Positions 45,541 to 57,020 of a DNA stretch of 64,000 bases are shown here, piece after piece. The stretch is from positions 360,110,863 to 360,174,862 of the forward strand of contig NC_073693.1 of NCBI RefSeq assembly GCF_029784155.1, given 5' to 3'. Position numbers and translations under genes: made by a program. Positions within the stretch are counted from its first letter, which is position 1. Each line of letters begins with the position of its first letter. Source of the DNA: Uranotaenia lowii. Taxonomy: Eukaryota; Arthropoda; Insecta; Diptera; Culicidae. The notes under the pieces were generated by a model. The model was not told where the DNA came from and searched no databases. It was given only the letters and a program-made list of their open reading frames with translations.

Positions 45541-46803
45541 TCATCCGAAGCTTCCAATTCAAAAATCACCATTTTCTAGACCACCTGAGCAAAAACAGAA
45601 ATCAGCACTTTTCGAATTGCGATGACGACAAACAAAAACATTTCATAGAACATGGAAATCGAAGTTTTTTCTTGTTCTTTCTCCACAAACACTAAATTTT
45701 CTCCTCGAGAAAGAACTACAGAAAGGCGAGCCCATTTTCATATTCGTTTTCCCTTCTCGGGCGGTGTAAATCAGCAGAAACTAAAGTGTTCCTGGGAAAT
45801 GTAGACACTGCCAAAAAGAAAACTGCTTACTACAGACGGTTTCAACTTTGTGCTATCACCGAACTACGAAACACCAATATGTCGAAGAGTGTTTAGCAAT
45901 TCCGGGAAATAAGAAATTGCATTTTCCTGGCAGCGGTGTGTCTGAGGAAAGTATAAAAAAAATTCCCAAATCTCTACTATGTCAATCGCCTTTGAGTAGA
46001 TAGAAGTGTTTCGTAGAATATGACTTCAAGTGGCTATCGGAAAAAAGTGGATGTCATTTGAGATTTTTCAATAACACTCCTAAACAGTTGAAAACAAACT
46101 GAAAAGGAAAACCGAAAACAATTACAATTCTAAAACAATTCGTGAAATATTTTTCACTTTAGCTGAAGTTCATTAGTTTGGCGATCGAAAAGTGATAATC
46201 TCCGGGCGGATTGGCACAACAAACAAACTAACGAGCTTGGAATAATTGATGAGTTTCCCTATCGCTTTGATTAATAGTCGTCGGTCATCGAGTATTTTAA
46301 ACCGCAACAGCAGCAGCTCAAACGGCATAAGAAATCCACCGAATCAAATTAGTTTCCAAAAATCATTCAAACGTACTCCGAGCCACCACCAATTCACGGT
46401 TGGGGTTCTCCGTTAATCTACAGTCGGTTGTCCAGCTTAGCTAGAGTGGTCTGCCAAAAACTGGCAATTAAATACAAATTAAGCGTCGGGAGGCAGCCAA
46501 TCGGTGTTTTGGTAGAGTTTTTGAATAAAAAGCAGCTCACCGACTACATTATAACAACAAAACCAATGAGAAAGTGAAAAGCAATGAAATAACTCGCGAA
46601 TTTGGAGTTTGTTTGATAGAGCAGAAGTTTGCATATAGTCGAATTAAATAAATTTATATAGTTGAGAGATAAATCGATAGAATCTGTAGGCATAACCCAG
46701 AAATTTTTAAAACCTAGGTTTGACAACCACAAGACATTAAGGTGGTCCATAAAAACAAAAGGATTATCTTTCGAAATTAAAACTCAACTCATTTGGTAAA
46801 CAA
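45541..46803. other. No recognisable gene; possible conserved non-coding DNA
   Basis: Unique-looking sequence. About 46,195-46,265 resembles 47,890-47,970 (shared core GGAATAATTGATGAGTTT followed by CTATCGCT). No exon structure is visible. Confidence 0.5.
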
Positions 46804-47407
46804 CAATTTTGACAATTTTGACAATTTTGACAATTTTCACAATTTTGACAATTTTGCCAATTTTGTCAATTTTGACAATTTTGACAATTTTGACAATTTT
46901 GAAAATTTTGACAATTTTGACAATTTTGAAAATTTTGAAAATTTTGAAAAATTTTGACAATTTTGACAATTTGGACAGTTCTGAAAATTTTAAAAACTTC
47001 GACAATTTTGACAATTCTGACAATTTTGACAATTTTGAAAATTTTGACAATTTAGACAATTTTGACAATTTTGACAGTTCTGAAAATTTTGTCAATTTTG
47101 ACAATTTTGACAATTTTGACAATTTTGACAATTTTGACAATTTCGAAAATTTCGACAATTTTGACAATTTTGACAATTTTGACAATTTTGACAATTTTGA
47201 CAATTTTGACAACTTTGACAATTTTGTCAATTTTGACAATTTTGACAATTTTGACAATTTTGATAATTTTGACAATTTTGACGATTTTGACAATTTTGAC
47301 AATTTTGACAATTTTGACGATTTTGACAATTTTGACAATTTTGACAATTTTGACAATTTTGACAATTTTGACAATTTTGACAATTTTGACAATTTTGACA
47401 ATTTTAT
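46804..47407. repeat. 9-bp satellite array 5, unit TTTTGACAA
   Basis: About 67 copies of TTTTGACAA, the reverse complement of the unit in arrays 1 and 3. The left half is the most diverged satellite in the window (many GAAAATTTT and GACAGTTCTG variants). The right half, from about 47,155, is nearly uniform. Apparent DNF- or SKL-type frames are artefacts. Confidence 0.93.
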
Positions 47408-50239
47408 GTTGCCCTTACAATTTTGAGGCTTTGAAAAATATTGTAAACCCAACATAGCATTCAGAACTTTTTTTTCTATAAATACATGAGAACAACACAA
47501 AATTTCAAAGCAATCTGTACCAATAAGCAGATGTGGGCACAAATCGAGATGGAAAACTTTAGAAAAGAGAAATCATTCAGGAGATTAAAAAACCCTTCGC
47601 ATAATAACAGTGTTTATTTATAAGCTAATGAATTCTGCTGATTCCCTTTTCGCCCACTCTCTGGAGCCACTATTAAGTTTCCCTCACGACAGCGCCCTGC
47701 ACCGAAAGATGAAATAAACACGAATGACCAGGACAATAAGGATAATCATGCTCGGAATGAGAGAAGACTGGGTATAAATTCTAGAATCGTTCGTTTGAAG
47801 CGTGAAGGATTTTTTTCCTCCAGCCGGAATGCAATTCATTAACCTGACCTGAATGGGTTGGTAATCTGCGTTGCAAAATCAAAATGACGACGGTTGGCGG
47901 TTTGAAAAAAATCAAACAACAAAACAGCGAGGCTAACGAGTTAGGAATAATTGATGAGTTTTCTATCGCTGTTCAATAGCGGGCCAATCGGTTATTCATA
48001 CTCCAGTTTATGTGACATTATTTAGACTAGTGAATTGAATTGATTTTGAAAAATGACATATACAACGACGTGAAAATGAGAGCATGGACTAGTAGCTTAC
48101 CAATGGATTTTCTTTATAATATAAAGGAGATTTTTTTTAAGGTTGGAAAAGCTAAAAAGTCTTTCGAATTTATGAATTTTTAGTTTTTAATTTAAAGGTT
48201 TCAAATAAAAATTCTGAGTTAAAAACTCTGAATCTCCTAATTAAAATTTCAATAATTTCAGTCTCAAATTTGATTTTTCTTGAAAATCAATTTAAAATAA
48301 CAGAAATATTCTTGTATTTGAGATCGCAAAACAAATTCATTTATATTGTCTTTGTTCGGTCGGTACTGATCGGTTTGCATCTCATTGTTCGATGATAAAG
48401 CTTTTCGCTTCAGAGCACGATTTCCATTTCATCCTTTTGCGACTTTTGCCTTTCAATGGTTCACGACTTCCATTTGCACAATAATATCCCTCACTTGGAT
48501 CGGTCCACAATGAGGATGATGATGATGATGGTGATGCTGATGGTCCGGTCATGAACAATCGTCAATGTGACATCTAGTTAATGTTAAATGACGAATCTAG
48601 AATCAGAACAGAACTTATTCCCATATGACACGCCGAGTCAACTGGCCATCAATCATGTCACATCTCTGATGGAGATGCTACTTTTACCAAAACGATAACC
48701 ATTTGAAACTTGATTCTGGTGAGTGGTTTGTCAGAATAAATTAAACATCAAATTTTATTTGATTTTTCCACAAAAATAAAATAATTTTAGATAGACGTTT
48801 TATTTTTTGAATTTTTTTGCCAAAATATGTATTTATTAGAGAAAAATCTAATTTTCGGGTTGGTCTCTAAACACAGCCATCATTTCAAAGATGAATGATG
48901 ACAACATCGGCTAAAATAATAATGAAGTATTTTCATGACCGATGATCGGACGCACCCGACCCACGTGTGCATTACACGTGTCAGTTGGGAATTAGCTCGC
49001 CTTAGATGATGATATGAGAGCGTGGCAGCATTTGAATGCCGGTATCACTCAAACCATCCCCCAAATGTTACCTTCGTTGATGCCCGGCCGGGCCATTATT
49101 AGCTATCACTCGTCCAGAAGATGAGAAGAGATTTGTGCAAATACCAACTCAAGATCTATTAGCAAGAAGACGTAAAGACGATGATGGTAAATGGAACCTC
49201 CCATCGGAGTATTCCGATATGATAAGCTCTTCTCCGGGCCGAACACATTTATGAGAAAGAGCTGCTGCTGCTTGCCCATTGTGTATAATGATGTGATGGA
49301 AAACAATCCGAACTTTGTGCATAAGCAAGTCAAACAACTTAATCTCCGATTGAGGAAAAGCTCGAAATGCAAACCGAAGTTTCTGGTTCCGGTTTGAAAC
49401 TGTTTTTGTTTACTGCTGGCAAGAAGAAAGCCGTTGTTTGATGAGTGAATCTCGATTTTCTCGAAATCAGTTTTTAATTATTTTGTGTGTTTTGAAATGG
49501 AAGCTGGAAAATTGTATTCAAATATTGCCAATATATTTCAAAATGAATTGGATAAGTTAACTGAGTGCAGACTGAAGCTAAATATCAATTACCAACATAT
49601 TTTGGATTTATTGCTATATTTATGTCGCAATGATAAATCCACAACCAGAAGAAAAACAACACAAAGTGAATAATTAATCTTCTGAATTGGTTGAATCAAA
49701 ATAACAATTCAGATTCAAAAAATAACTTTTTCGTGATCTCGTTCTGGAAAATGATTCCTCAACAAATTGATGAACAAATAATTCATGAAATTTCAAATCT
49801 CAAAACTGATTGCTTAAAATCGCTATATCTCTCTTGTTTCTAAACCGATTTGTGCAAAAATAAAAGTATGGAAAACTTGTAATGTATCTCGATTATGCTT
49901 TTCAGACAAAAGTCAGTCACCAATATCAGGGCCAAAGGAGAACTGACTGGTGGGGAGGTTTTGGTGACCTATTTTTTCTATGACATTTTTACTCAAACAA
50001 TGCATGAATGACAAAAGTTAAAAATATTATTTTTAAATACTATTTGATTATTCACTTTTAAGTTCTTCTACATACACAGTTTCTCGTGTTTAATTGAAGC
50101 TTTTAAAAATACATTCCAAAATCTATCAAATGATGATAAGGATTTATATAAAGAATTCCTTTAAAACAAAATAAGAAACTTACTTTCATCGATAGTTGAA
50201 ATCTCAAATTTTGCATCAAAATCTGGTGTACTTAGCTTA
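47408..50239. other. No recognisable gene (2.8 kb)
   Basis: Mostly unique-looking sequence with short overlapping frames (60-90 codons) and no domain. A GAT-rich microsatellite lies at about 48,512-48,543. 47,890-47,970 is the partner of the 46.2-kb block. 49.7-50.2 kb is very AT-rich. Confidence 0.5.
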
Positions 50240-50720
50240 AAATTGCCAGAAGTTCTTCCGCACGTATCCGGGCCGGGCAAATCTAGGCTATTTTATTTAA
50301 AACCTGGCCAAATTCTGGCATCCAATTTTTTTCAAACGAAAATACAGGCAATATCCGGGAAAATTTGTCAAAAATCTAAGAACTATTCAACAAAAATCAA
50401 GAAAGAAATCGTTTGTATCATTATAATTTCATCGAAAGGCATAACCAAATTTTGAATGGTATATCAGGCTCCGAAAATTCGCTTATGTTTATTTTAATAA
50501 ATCCGTTTTTGGGCGACAAAATTTTAAATTATAACAATGCAGTTTGATTGTTTTGTTTTGTTTTCCAAAAAAAATTTGAATCAATCCAGACAAAGTCAGG
50601 ATATTTTCAACAAAAATTGGGCAAACGGGCCGGACAAAATCTATCCCATTTTTTAAATTAATATTTGGGCAAGTTCGGGTAAAACCGAATGGATTACTTG
50701 GTTGGCCAGCTTAATTTTGA
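50240..50720 (+). repeat. Dispersed CCGGGC-rich repeat, copy 1
   Basis: Shares ordered phrases with 59,115-59,560: 'tccgggccggg', 'ggctattttatttaaaacctgg', 'atatccgg.aaaattt.gtc', 'gggccgga' and 'atttgggcaa'. It is diverged and non-coding. The ends are unclear. Confidence 0.65.
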
Positions 50721-51056
50721 TTATTGAATTTGAACTTACAATTTGTTTTTTTTTAAGAAAGCATTAAATTTCGAATGAAAATCTCTAAAAATTAATCCAA
50801 TATTAAAAATTTTTAATTAAAGATTTAAATTTTGCAATTTCTATAGGAGGCTATACATTAGGGTGTCCCAAAATGGCATAATGTTTGGGAATCTAGGGGC
50901 TCCAAATGGTAGATTAGGATGTGGAGAACAAACTTTTGTATAGGGCCGACTAAAAAAAATCTTGTTTAAAGGTTTTGCCAATGCGATCTTTGAAAAAAGT
51001 TCACTTTAAAAACTATGATTTCAAATATATTCTGGGTCCAAAACTTCCAAAAAATG
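50721..51056. other. No recognisable gene
   Basis: AT-rich spacer leading into the foldback. It contains 'gggtgtcccaaaatggcat' at about 50,861. No coding frame or TIR was identified. Confidence 0.5.
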
Positions 51057-51815
51057 GACAAAATTTGTTTCAAAATTTAAAATAAGCTAGCTATTTTCAA
51101 GAAAAAAAAAATTTTGGTCCAAGCATTTTGTATTCAACTGACCAAAAGGTGTACCTAGCGTAGAATGTTTTTGATACCAAAGCCATCAAAAGATGCAAAG
51201 TTTTGTGCACTTAAATTTTGCTGAACAAAGCTTGTTGTTTGTACCATCGTGTGAAAAGCTATTTACGGTTGAAGTCTTAATAAAATTCACAATTTAGGAT
51301 ATTCTTTGTTAAATTTTTCAAATTCGTCTTAAAAAATACCTACTTGAAAATCAAAACACTTGCAAACAAAGACTTGGATCGTTTAAGGGAAACATCAGAA
51401 GGCCATATGAGAAATTTAAGCTGAATTTGACAACGGTCAGGGGTTGCACGGAATCTCAAGTGTGAAAGGGATTCTGATGATTCCCTTAAATCATCCTAGT
51501 CGTTTTTTGCAAGTGTTTTGATTTTCAAGTGAGTATTTATTAAGACGAATTTGATAAATTTAACAAAAACTATTTATCCTAAATTGTAATTTTTATTATG
51601 AATTAAACCGTAAATAGCTCTTCACACGATGGTACAAACCACATTTAAGTGCTCGAAAATTCGCATCTTTTGATGGCTTTGGTATCAAAAACATTCTACG
51701 CCAGGTACACATTTTGGTTGAATACACAATTTTTGGACCAAGAATTTTTTTTCTAGGAAATAGCTTGCTTGTTTTACATTTTGATACAAATTGGGTTCAT
51801 TTTTAATTTTTACGT
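51057..51815. repeat. Foldback (palindromic) element, copy 2
   Basis: Left arm about 51,057-51,401 and right arm about 51,471-51,815 are inverted copies around a loop of about 69 bp. Matching landmarks are 'ttgaaaatcaaaacacttgc' with 'gcaagtgttttgattttcaa', 'ttttgataccaaagccatc' with 'gatggctttggtatcaaaa', and 'accatcgtgtgaaaagct' with 'agctcttcacacgatggt'. There is no coding frame. The right arm stops where ITmD37E copy B begins, so its terminus may have been displaced. Confidence 0.85.
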
Positions 51816-51821
51816 GTACTA

Positions 51822-53087
51822 AAGGGTGATACGGTCCAAATGTGGTCAAGGGAAAACGCGTGTAAATCGGTGAAATCGTTTATTTAAAAAATCAAATTAA
51901 ATTTCTTTTTCAAGTTTAATTAGTATAAAATTCAGGAAAAATATTCAGTTCTGCTTCCGCTTTTCCAAATCCGAATTGCCAGGCCTTACGCTGAACCCCT
52001 GCCATCAGATTTGTACAGCCACCTTGTGCACCTTCTTCGCCGCAGAAAGCCAGATTGCCTTGAACTGCTGCTCGTCCTTAGCAGTTTTTTTGGTCTTCTT
52101 AGGTTCCGCTTGACAAAAGCCCAGTATTTCTCAATTGGGCGGAGCTCTGGCGTGTTGGGAGGGTTCTTGTCCTTGGGAACCACCTGCACGTTGTTGGCGG
52201 CGTACCACTCCATGGCCTTTTTACCGTAATGGCAAGATGCCAAATCCGACCAATACAGTAGGGAACAACCGTGTTTCTTCAGGAAAGGCAGCAGACGTTT
52301 ATTCAAACACTCTTTCACGTAAATTTCTTGGTTGACAGTCCCGGAAGCTACGAAAATGCTGCTTTTCAAGCCACAGGTACAGATGGCTTGCCAAATCAGA
52401 TATTTCTTCGCGAACTTTGACAGTTTCATGGGCTTGAAAATATCTGCTACCTTTCCCCTTCCTTTTGCCGTATAAAACTCCTGTCCCGGAAGCTGCTTGT
52501 AGTCGGATTTGACATAGGTTTCGTCGTCCATTACCACGCAGTCAAACTTCGTCAGCATTTGGCCGTCGTATTTTGTTTATCATCGCGATTTGGAGTCAAT
52601 ACCTTCTTGTAAGTCGATAGTCCGGCTCATTTTTTTGGCTCGATGCACGGTTGTAGACGATACACCCAGCTTATTTGCGGCATATTTGCAGGTTAGGGTT
52701 TTGCTTGAAACTACCGGCAACTCTCTTTGTCGTCTCAGCGACTTCCGGTTTTCAATTTCCCCCCGATCCAGACTTCCTGGCTGTCGACAAACGTTCCCCA
52801 AACACTTTAATTACATTTGTAACGGTTGATTTGGCAACTTTTAGTGATTTTGCCAGCTTTGCGTGCGAGTAGCTCGGATTTTCGCGATGCGCGAGCAAAA
52901 TTTTGATACGCTGCTCTTCTTTCTTGGACGGCATTTAGACAACTGAAGAGTGAATTTCAAAATCAAAAAAGGAGCAACATTCTACACACACACACCTTCA
53001 AAATGAGGGGTGTTTATGTTTTTTAAATGCAAAATTGAAAGAAATATATCAAGTTGATATTGACCAAATTTTGACCGTATCACCCTT
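51822..53087 (-). mobile_element. ITmD37E copy B
   Basis: 1,266 bp with the same terminal inverted repeats as copy A (AAGGGTGATACGGTC...), TA on the left (51,820-51,821), and TC where the right TA should be. It lacks the piggyBac-type insertion, so it provides the empty-site comparison: 'gtgtttgaataaacg' here against TTAA-flanked DNA in copy A. Oriented on -. Confidence 0.92.
51986..52934 (-). pseudogene. ITmD37E transposase, copy B
   Basis: Start MPSKKEEQRIKILLAHREN at 52,934, read on -. The HTH region AKLAKSLKVAKSTVTNVIKV is intact up to about 52,752. The second HTH region is in another frame (LGVSSTTVHRAKK within 52,580-52,801), and the catalytic domain is in a third stretch from 52,558 (VVMDDETY, DLASCHY, RPIEKYW, again with 37 residues between Asp and Glu). 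The stop in that stretch is premature, at 51,986, after a frameshift near RTSSSSRQSG. At least two frameshifts make it inactive. It is closer to intact than copy A in the catalytic domain. Confidence 0.9.
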
Positions 53088-53866
53088 TCTTGTGTATTGT
53101 AAAGTTTCAATAAAGCGATTAAATCAGGAAAACTTTTTTTTTTAATTTGATAACTTTATTAAAATAATAATGCGGGACATTTCGAGTGAAAAGCGGGACG
53201 GTGGGACATTTTCGAAAAAATAAAATAACCTGTCATCAGGGTTCAACAAAACGCACTCATTTAGACACGCGCAGAACACGTAAACCATTTCTCTCAAGCA
53301 AAACTCTTCATCGTTTGCGTGAGCTAAAAACCGGTTCAGGCTGTTTAGGCTAAATAAATTGGACAGTTTCAGACACCAATAATCGAAGCTGTACTCAAGA
53401 TCTGATCAATTCCTATCAAAATCATAGAAAATTTCCAACGCAAAAAACTGAAATTTTTTTTTTAATATTTTTCATATCGCCAACAAAAAATTGTTAAAAT
53501 TATCCACAGAATTATTTTGTTGTTTTATTTACAAAAAATTGAAATCCAAACAAAAATCAACAACAGGGCAAAAAAAGCAACAAAAACAACAGGGTAGAGA
53601 GTTCGAAGTTTTTGTCCGATTTTGGTCAGAAATCTGTCAGATTTTAGTCAGAAATCTGTCACGTTTTGGTAGGGAAACTAACCGATTTCGGTCTGGAAAC
53701 GACCCGGTTGTTTTGACAGCTCACTCGCAAAGACTTATCGTCGTCACGAAAGTTGTGTCACCAGGGCACTGAATTTGTCCGAATTCGGTTGGATTCCTAA
53801 TCTGTTTTCGGACCGATTCACAGGTTGAACGGACCGATTTTTCGATCCGGGTAGCGTATAGAATGT
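53088..53866. other. No recognisable gene
   Basis: AT-rich, with a 22-bp phrase 'ttttggtcagaaatctgtca' repeated with variation at about 53,620-53,662. The 93-codon frame at 53,491-53,772 has no domain. Confidence 0.5.
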
Positions 53867-54035
53867 AAGATTACACTAGTTTACAGCATTTTTGAACTAA
53901 GTAAACTGAATGTTACTTTCAATGTAAAATCGCATGCTGAATTTGAAAATGAAATTCAAAATCTCAGAAGACCAGTTTTTGAGCCATACTTCAAATATGC
54001 AATTTTGGAAAAACAAATAAAGTACCTATATTGTT
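53867..54035 (+). repeat. Dispersed repeat, third copy
   Basis: Partial copy of the 1,795-2,235 repeat: 'gattacactagtttaca', 'caatgtaaaatcg...gctga', 'gaaatgaaattcaaa', 'atctcag.aga.cagtttt' and 'aatatg.aattttg.aaaa' in the same order. It shows that the outer arms at 1.8 and 4.5 kb belong to a dispersed family. Confidence 0.65.
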
Positions 54036-54379
54036 GAATGGACGAAATCAATCAGATTGTCTATTATAATTATTTATTGTTGAAATTTTGATAATTATAG
54101 TTGGTCGAGAAGCAATCAGATATATGATTGAATATAAGTGAATTGTTGTCGGAAATATAATTTATTTTTCGCAGTGTGAGCTAAAATTTGAACTAAAGTG
54201 AAGATTGTTGATTCCAAGAAATAAGAGGAATGTGAGATGTTTTTTTCTAGCTCAATCTAAAAATATTAATAAGGAAGTGATAAAAAAGTCATTTTTTCTG
54301 ACTGGCTCGTCTAGCTGATTTATAAATAGTTGACTTCATTACAAGGTATAAAAACTGCCCACCACTAAAATAAACAAAT

Positions 54380-54865
54380 GCGGTGGTAAAATCGTGCGCG
54401 AAATATTTGGACTGCTTGTGGAAAGATATTTTCAAAAATTTTGTTATGGACAGCAGAACAAACTCTTTAGCGGTCATCTGGTAGGTTTCCAACCAGAAAC
54501 TTTTCGTTAACAAGTCTCGCCAGTATTTCCTGAAGATTAACAAGGAATGGCTCAAAATACAAAGAAGACTGCCTTCGAATGCGATTGTTTTCTCCGCAAA
54601 GCTCTTCAATTGGTCCCACAAAGTTTATACTCTGTTTAAGTTGGATCTGGAATCGTGCCATTACGCAAAAATGGTTCTGGAGTGATAGAAAGTCAAATAT
54701 GTTGTTTTTGTGCCGAAAAATAACAATCGACTGTTTGGTATAACTTCTACCAAATTCAAAATTTTGAGTTATTTTAAAGGTAAAGCTTCAGGAAACAGCA
54801 AACGTAATCAAAAATTTCCTTGACTTGAAAAAAGGTGGTTCCAATAGATGTTTACAAAGCTTTGG
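54380..54865 (+). pseudogene. Decayed mariner-type transposase remnant 1
   Basis: At about 54,645-54,720 the + strand reads LDLESCHYAKMVLE, two stops, then KVKYVVFVPK. It aligns with DLASCHY.KKAMEWY...VQVVPK of the DD37E copies. Downstream, KFKILSYFKGKASGNSKRN sits where the catalytic Glu/W region should be, with the Glu lost. Stops and frameshifts occur throughout. The 200 bp from 54,640 match 61,210-61,425 in reverse complement, so both derive from one old family distinct from the two younger ITmD37E copies. No TIR was found. Confidence 0.6.
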
Positions 54866-55528
54866 CTTTGTTGTATGAAAGTTATTAGTTTCTAGCATTC
54901 CCAATGAAATTATACGGAAATATTGCAAAAAACACAGAAATTTTGCCTAAAACATAAATAGGCGCATTTAGCCCGCACGGTTTGAGGTTCGGCAATTTTG
55001 ACAACATTTATAATAAAATCGATTTCTCAAAAACTGAAGGAGATTTCAACATAAAAATTACTCCAATGTATAAAAAACAGATGTCTTCTCATGGGTATAT
55101 AGTTTTTGTACACATATTCGATGTTATATTTGATAAAATCAGTATTCTCCTTAATAGGCGCATATAGCTCGCACTTTCCCCTACTCCCTTTAACTCAGAA
55201 ACGCATCTATTGATGTATAGTCTTCTCAGTTTGTTATCATCGCGTTTTTGTTACATCCGGGGTTTGGATGCGAAACAGTACGGTCGATAGTCTGATAGTG
55301 ACCTATCACCGATGCTATGATGTCGTGTTTTTTATTTCTTTTTGGCCAAAGTTCCGTTTTTAAAAATATTCAAAATAATCCCCTAAAACCTTTCCCTTTT
55401 TAACTGTATGAAAAAAATTTAAATAAACCTACAAGATATACCTTTATGGAGTGTTTCGATAGAAGATCCAGCAGTCGATCGATGGAACTCGACATGTAGG
55501 TACGCATGCTCGAGCCTATTTCGTCACG
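54866..55528. other. No recognisable gene
   Basis: AT-rich. The phrase 'ataggcgcat.tag' occurs near 54,957 and again near 55,155 about 200 bp apart, perhaps ends of a small repeat. No coding frame with a domain. Confidence 0.5.
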
Positions 55529-55601
55529 TTCACCGTGGTGCAATTGACTAAAGCGCCGTTGTACTGATGCGGATATTGCGGGTTCAAGTCCTGTCGGTGA
55601 G
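55529..55601 (+). tRNA. tRNA-like sequence (possible tRNA pseudogene or SINE head)
   Basis: 73 nt with a 7-bp acceptor stem (TTCACCG/CGGTGAG, one wobble), a perfect A box TGGTGCAATTG, and a perfect B box GGTTCAAGTCC. The D stem GTGC/GCGC pairs, but the D loop lacks the usual GG. The anticodon stem pairs only 4 bp with a mismatch, and the loop gives no confident anticodon (GTACTGA, nominal ACT). The T stem relies on wobbles. It may be a tRNA pseudogene or a tRNA-derived SINE promoter rather than a working tRNA. Confidence 0.4.
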
Positions 55602-56190
55602 CCGTTGTATCTTTTTCGAAAAATTCATGATATTTACGGCTTTTGTTCTTTCTCTTTTACGGCTTATGTTTCTCTAATACTTTCCATCACCTTTGAAAAT
55701 AGAATCGAGATTGGATCGAAATCCCCTCCCACGACCTCAAACATTCCATCAGTCAGTTGCAAATGGCTCCAACGATGCTCACTGGAGCTTTTTCCATAAA
55801 TGTCGTTATAGTAGAGGGTCATTGCCATTTTTAAGTCATCTCCGGTACCTCATTGTGAATTCCTCAATTTAGGAATAGACTTGTGAGTTTGACAGACGAG
55901 CTTCAAAAGCGTAAAAACAGCTTTTCACAATAACAATGGTCGATTTTGCGGAATCCGTCATGATCCAAGCCTACTGAAGCTAGGATTCTTTCCAGGGACA
56001 CAGATTTGACCTTTTTCATAAAAAAAGCCGTAAATGTTTTGGTGAAATTTTGTGTGCGTGTGTTTGTGTAGAAATCTTCTGGTGACCCTCCTTGAGCAAT
56101 TGGTGGTAGTGAAATGGTTCAGTTGTGAAAATCTTGGTGTTGGTGAAGAATCTCTGTGATGAGTTCTGATAGCGAGCCGCGTCGAAAGCA
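55602..56190. other. No recognisable gene
   Basis: Short frames only (about 60-77 codons) with no domain. No repeat matched elsewhere in the window. Confidence 0.5.
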
Positions 56191-57020
56191 TGTTCTTCTA
56201 GACTGAGTCGATTTGGGTTCAATTTGAAATTTCTCAAACCCTGGGGTCTTAAAAGCTTCGTTTTGGTTCAAAACTCATCCATGATTTTTTGCTGAATTTT
56301 TAAGTAACGTTTATATGAGTAAATTTGGACTTTTAGGTTTGTATGGGAAAAATGAATATTTTGTACTGAAAAATCAACATCATTTTTGTTTCTTCTGTGC
56401 AACAGAGCTGATGAATTTTATGCCAATTTATAAATTTTCCAAAGGAAATTTTCTGCTGAACAACTTTGTCGAAGACCGTAACTTCGTATCTTATAAGACA
56501 AAAAATTATTAGGTGTTTAACAGGGGTATGCCTTTTGGCATTGGTAAACAATAAAACCAATTGACACCACTGCTTGTGCCCCGCGAAGTATTGCATACAA
56601 AGAAGTCATTTAATACATCACTAGGCACTCTGCAGTGATGTCAATTGAATTTATTGCTTATCAATGAGAAAAGACATACCCCTGTTAAACATCTAATAAC
56701 TTTTTTTCCTGAAGAAATACGAATTTACGATCTTCGACAAAGTTGTTCAGCGAAAAACTTCCTTAAGAGAATTTATAAATTGGCGCAAAAACCATCAGCT
56801 GGCTCGGTTTCACAGAAGAAACAAAAATGATGTTGATTTTTCAGTACAAAATAATCAATTTTCAATTTCCCATACAAACCTAAAAGTCCAAATTTACTCA
56901 TATAAACGTTACTTTAAAATTCTGCAAAAAATCAAGGATGAGTTTTGAACCAGCACGAAGCTTTTAAGACCCCAGGGTTTGAGAAATTCAAAAACGACCC
57001 CAAATCGACTCAGTCTAATG
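56191..57020. repeat. Foldback (palindromic) element, copy 3
   Basis: Left arm about 56,191-56,573 and right arm about 56,632-57,020, with a 58-bp loop. Paired landmarks are 'agactgagtcgatttgg' with 'ccaaatcgactcagtct', 'gtaacgtttatatgagtaaa' with 'tttactcatataaacgttac', and 'gtttaacaggggtatg' with 'catacccctgttaaac'. The arms are well conserved along their whole length. No coding capacity. Overall size and layout match the foldbacks at 3.3 and 51.1 kb, although the arm sequences differ. Confidence 0.88.

Noticed and set aside
45075..47542. Repeat frames at 45.1-45.6 and 46.8-47.5 kb
   Set aside because: Artefacts of arrays 4 and 5. The non-repeat tails are random extensions.
54289..54661. 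Minus-strand frames of 64 and 110 codons as a gene
   Set aside because: They are antisense to a decayed mariner-type transposase on + and have no domain of their own.
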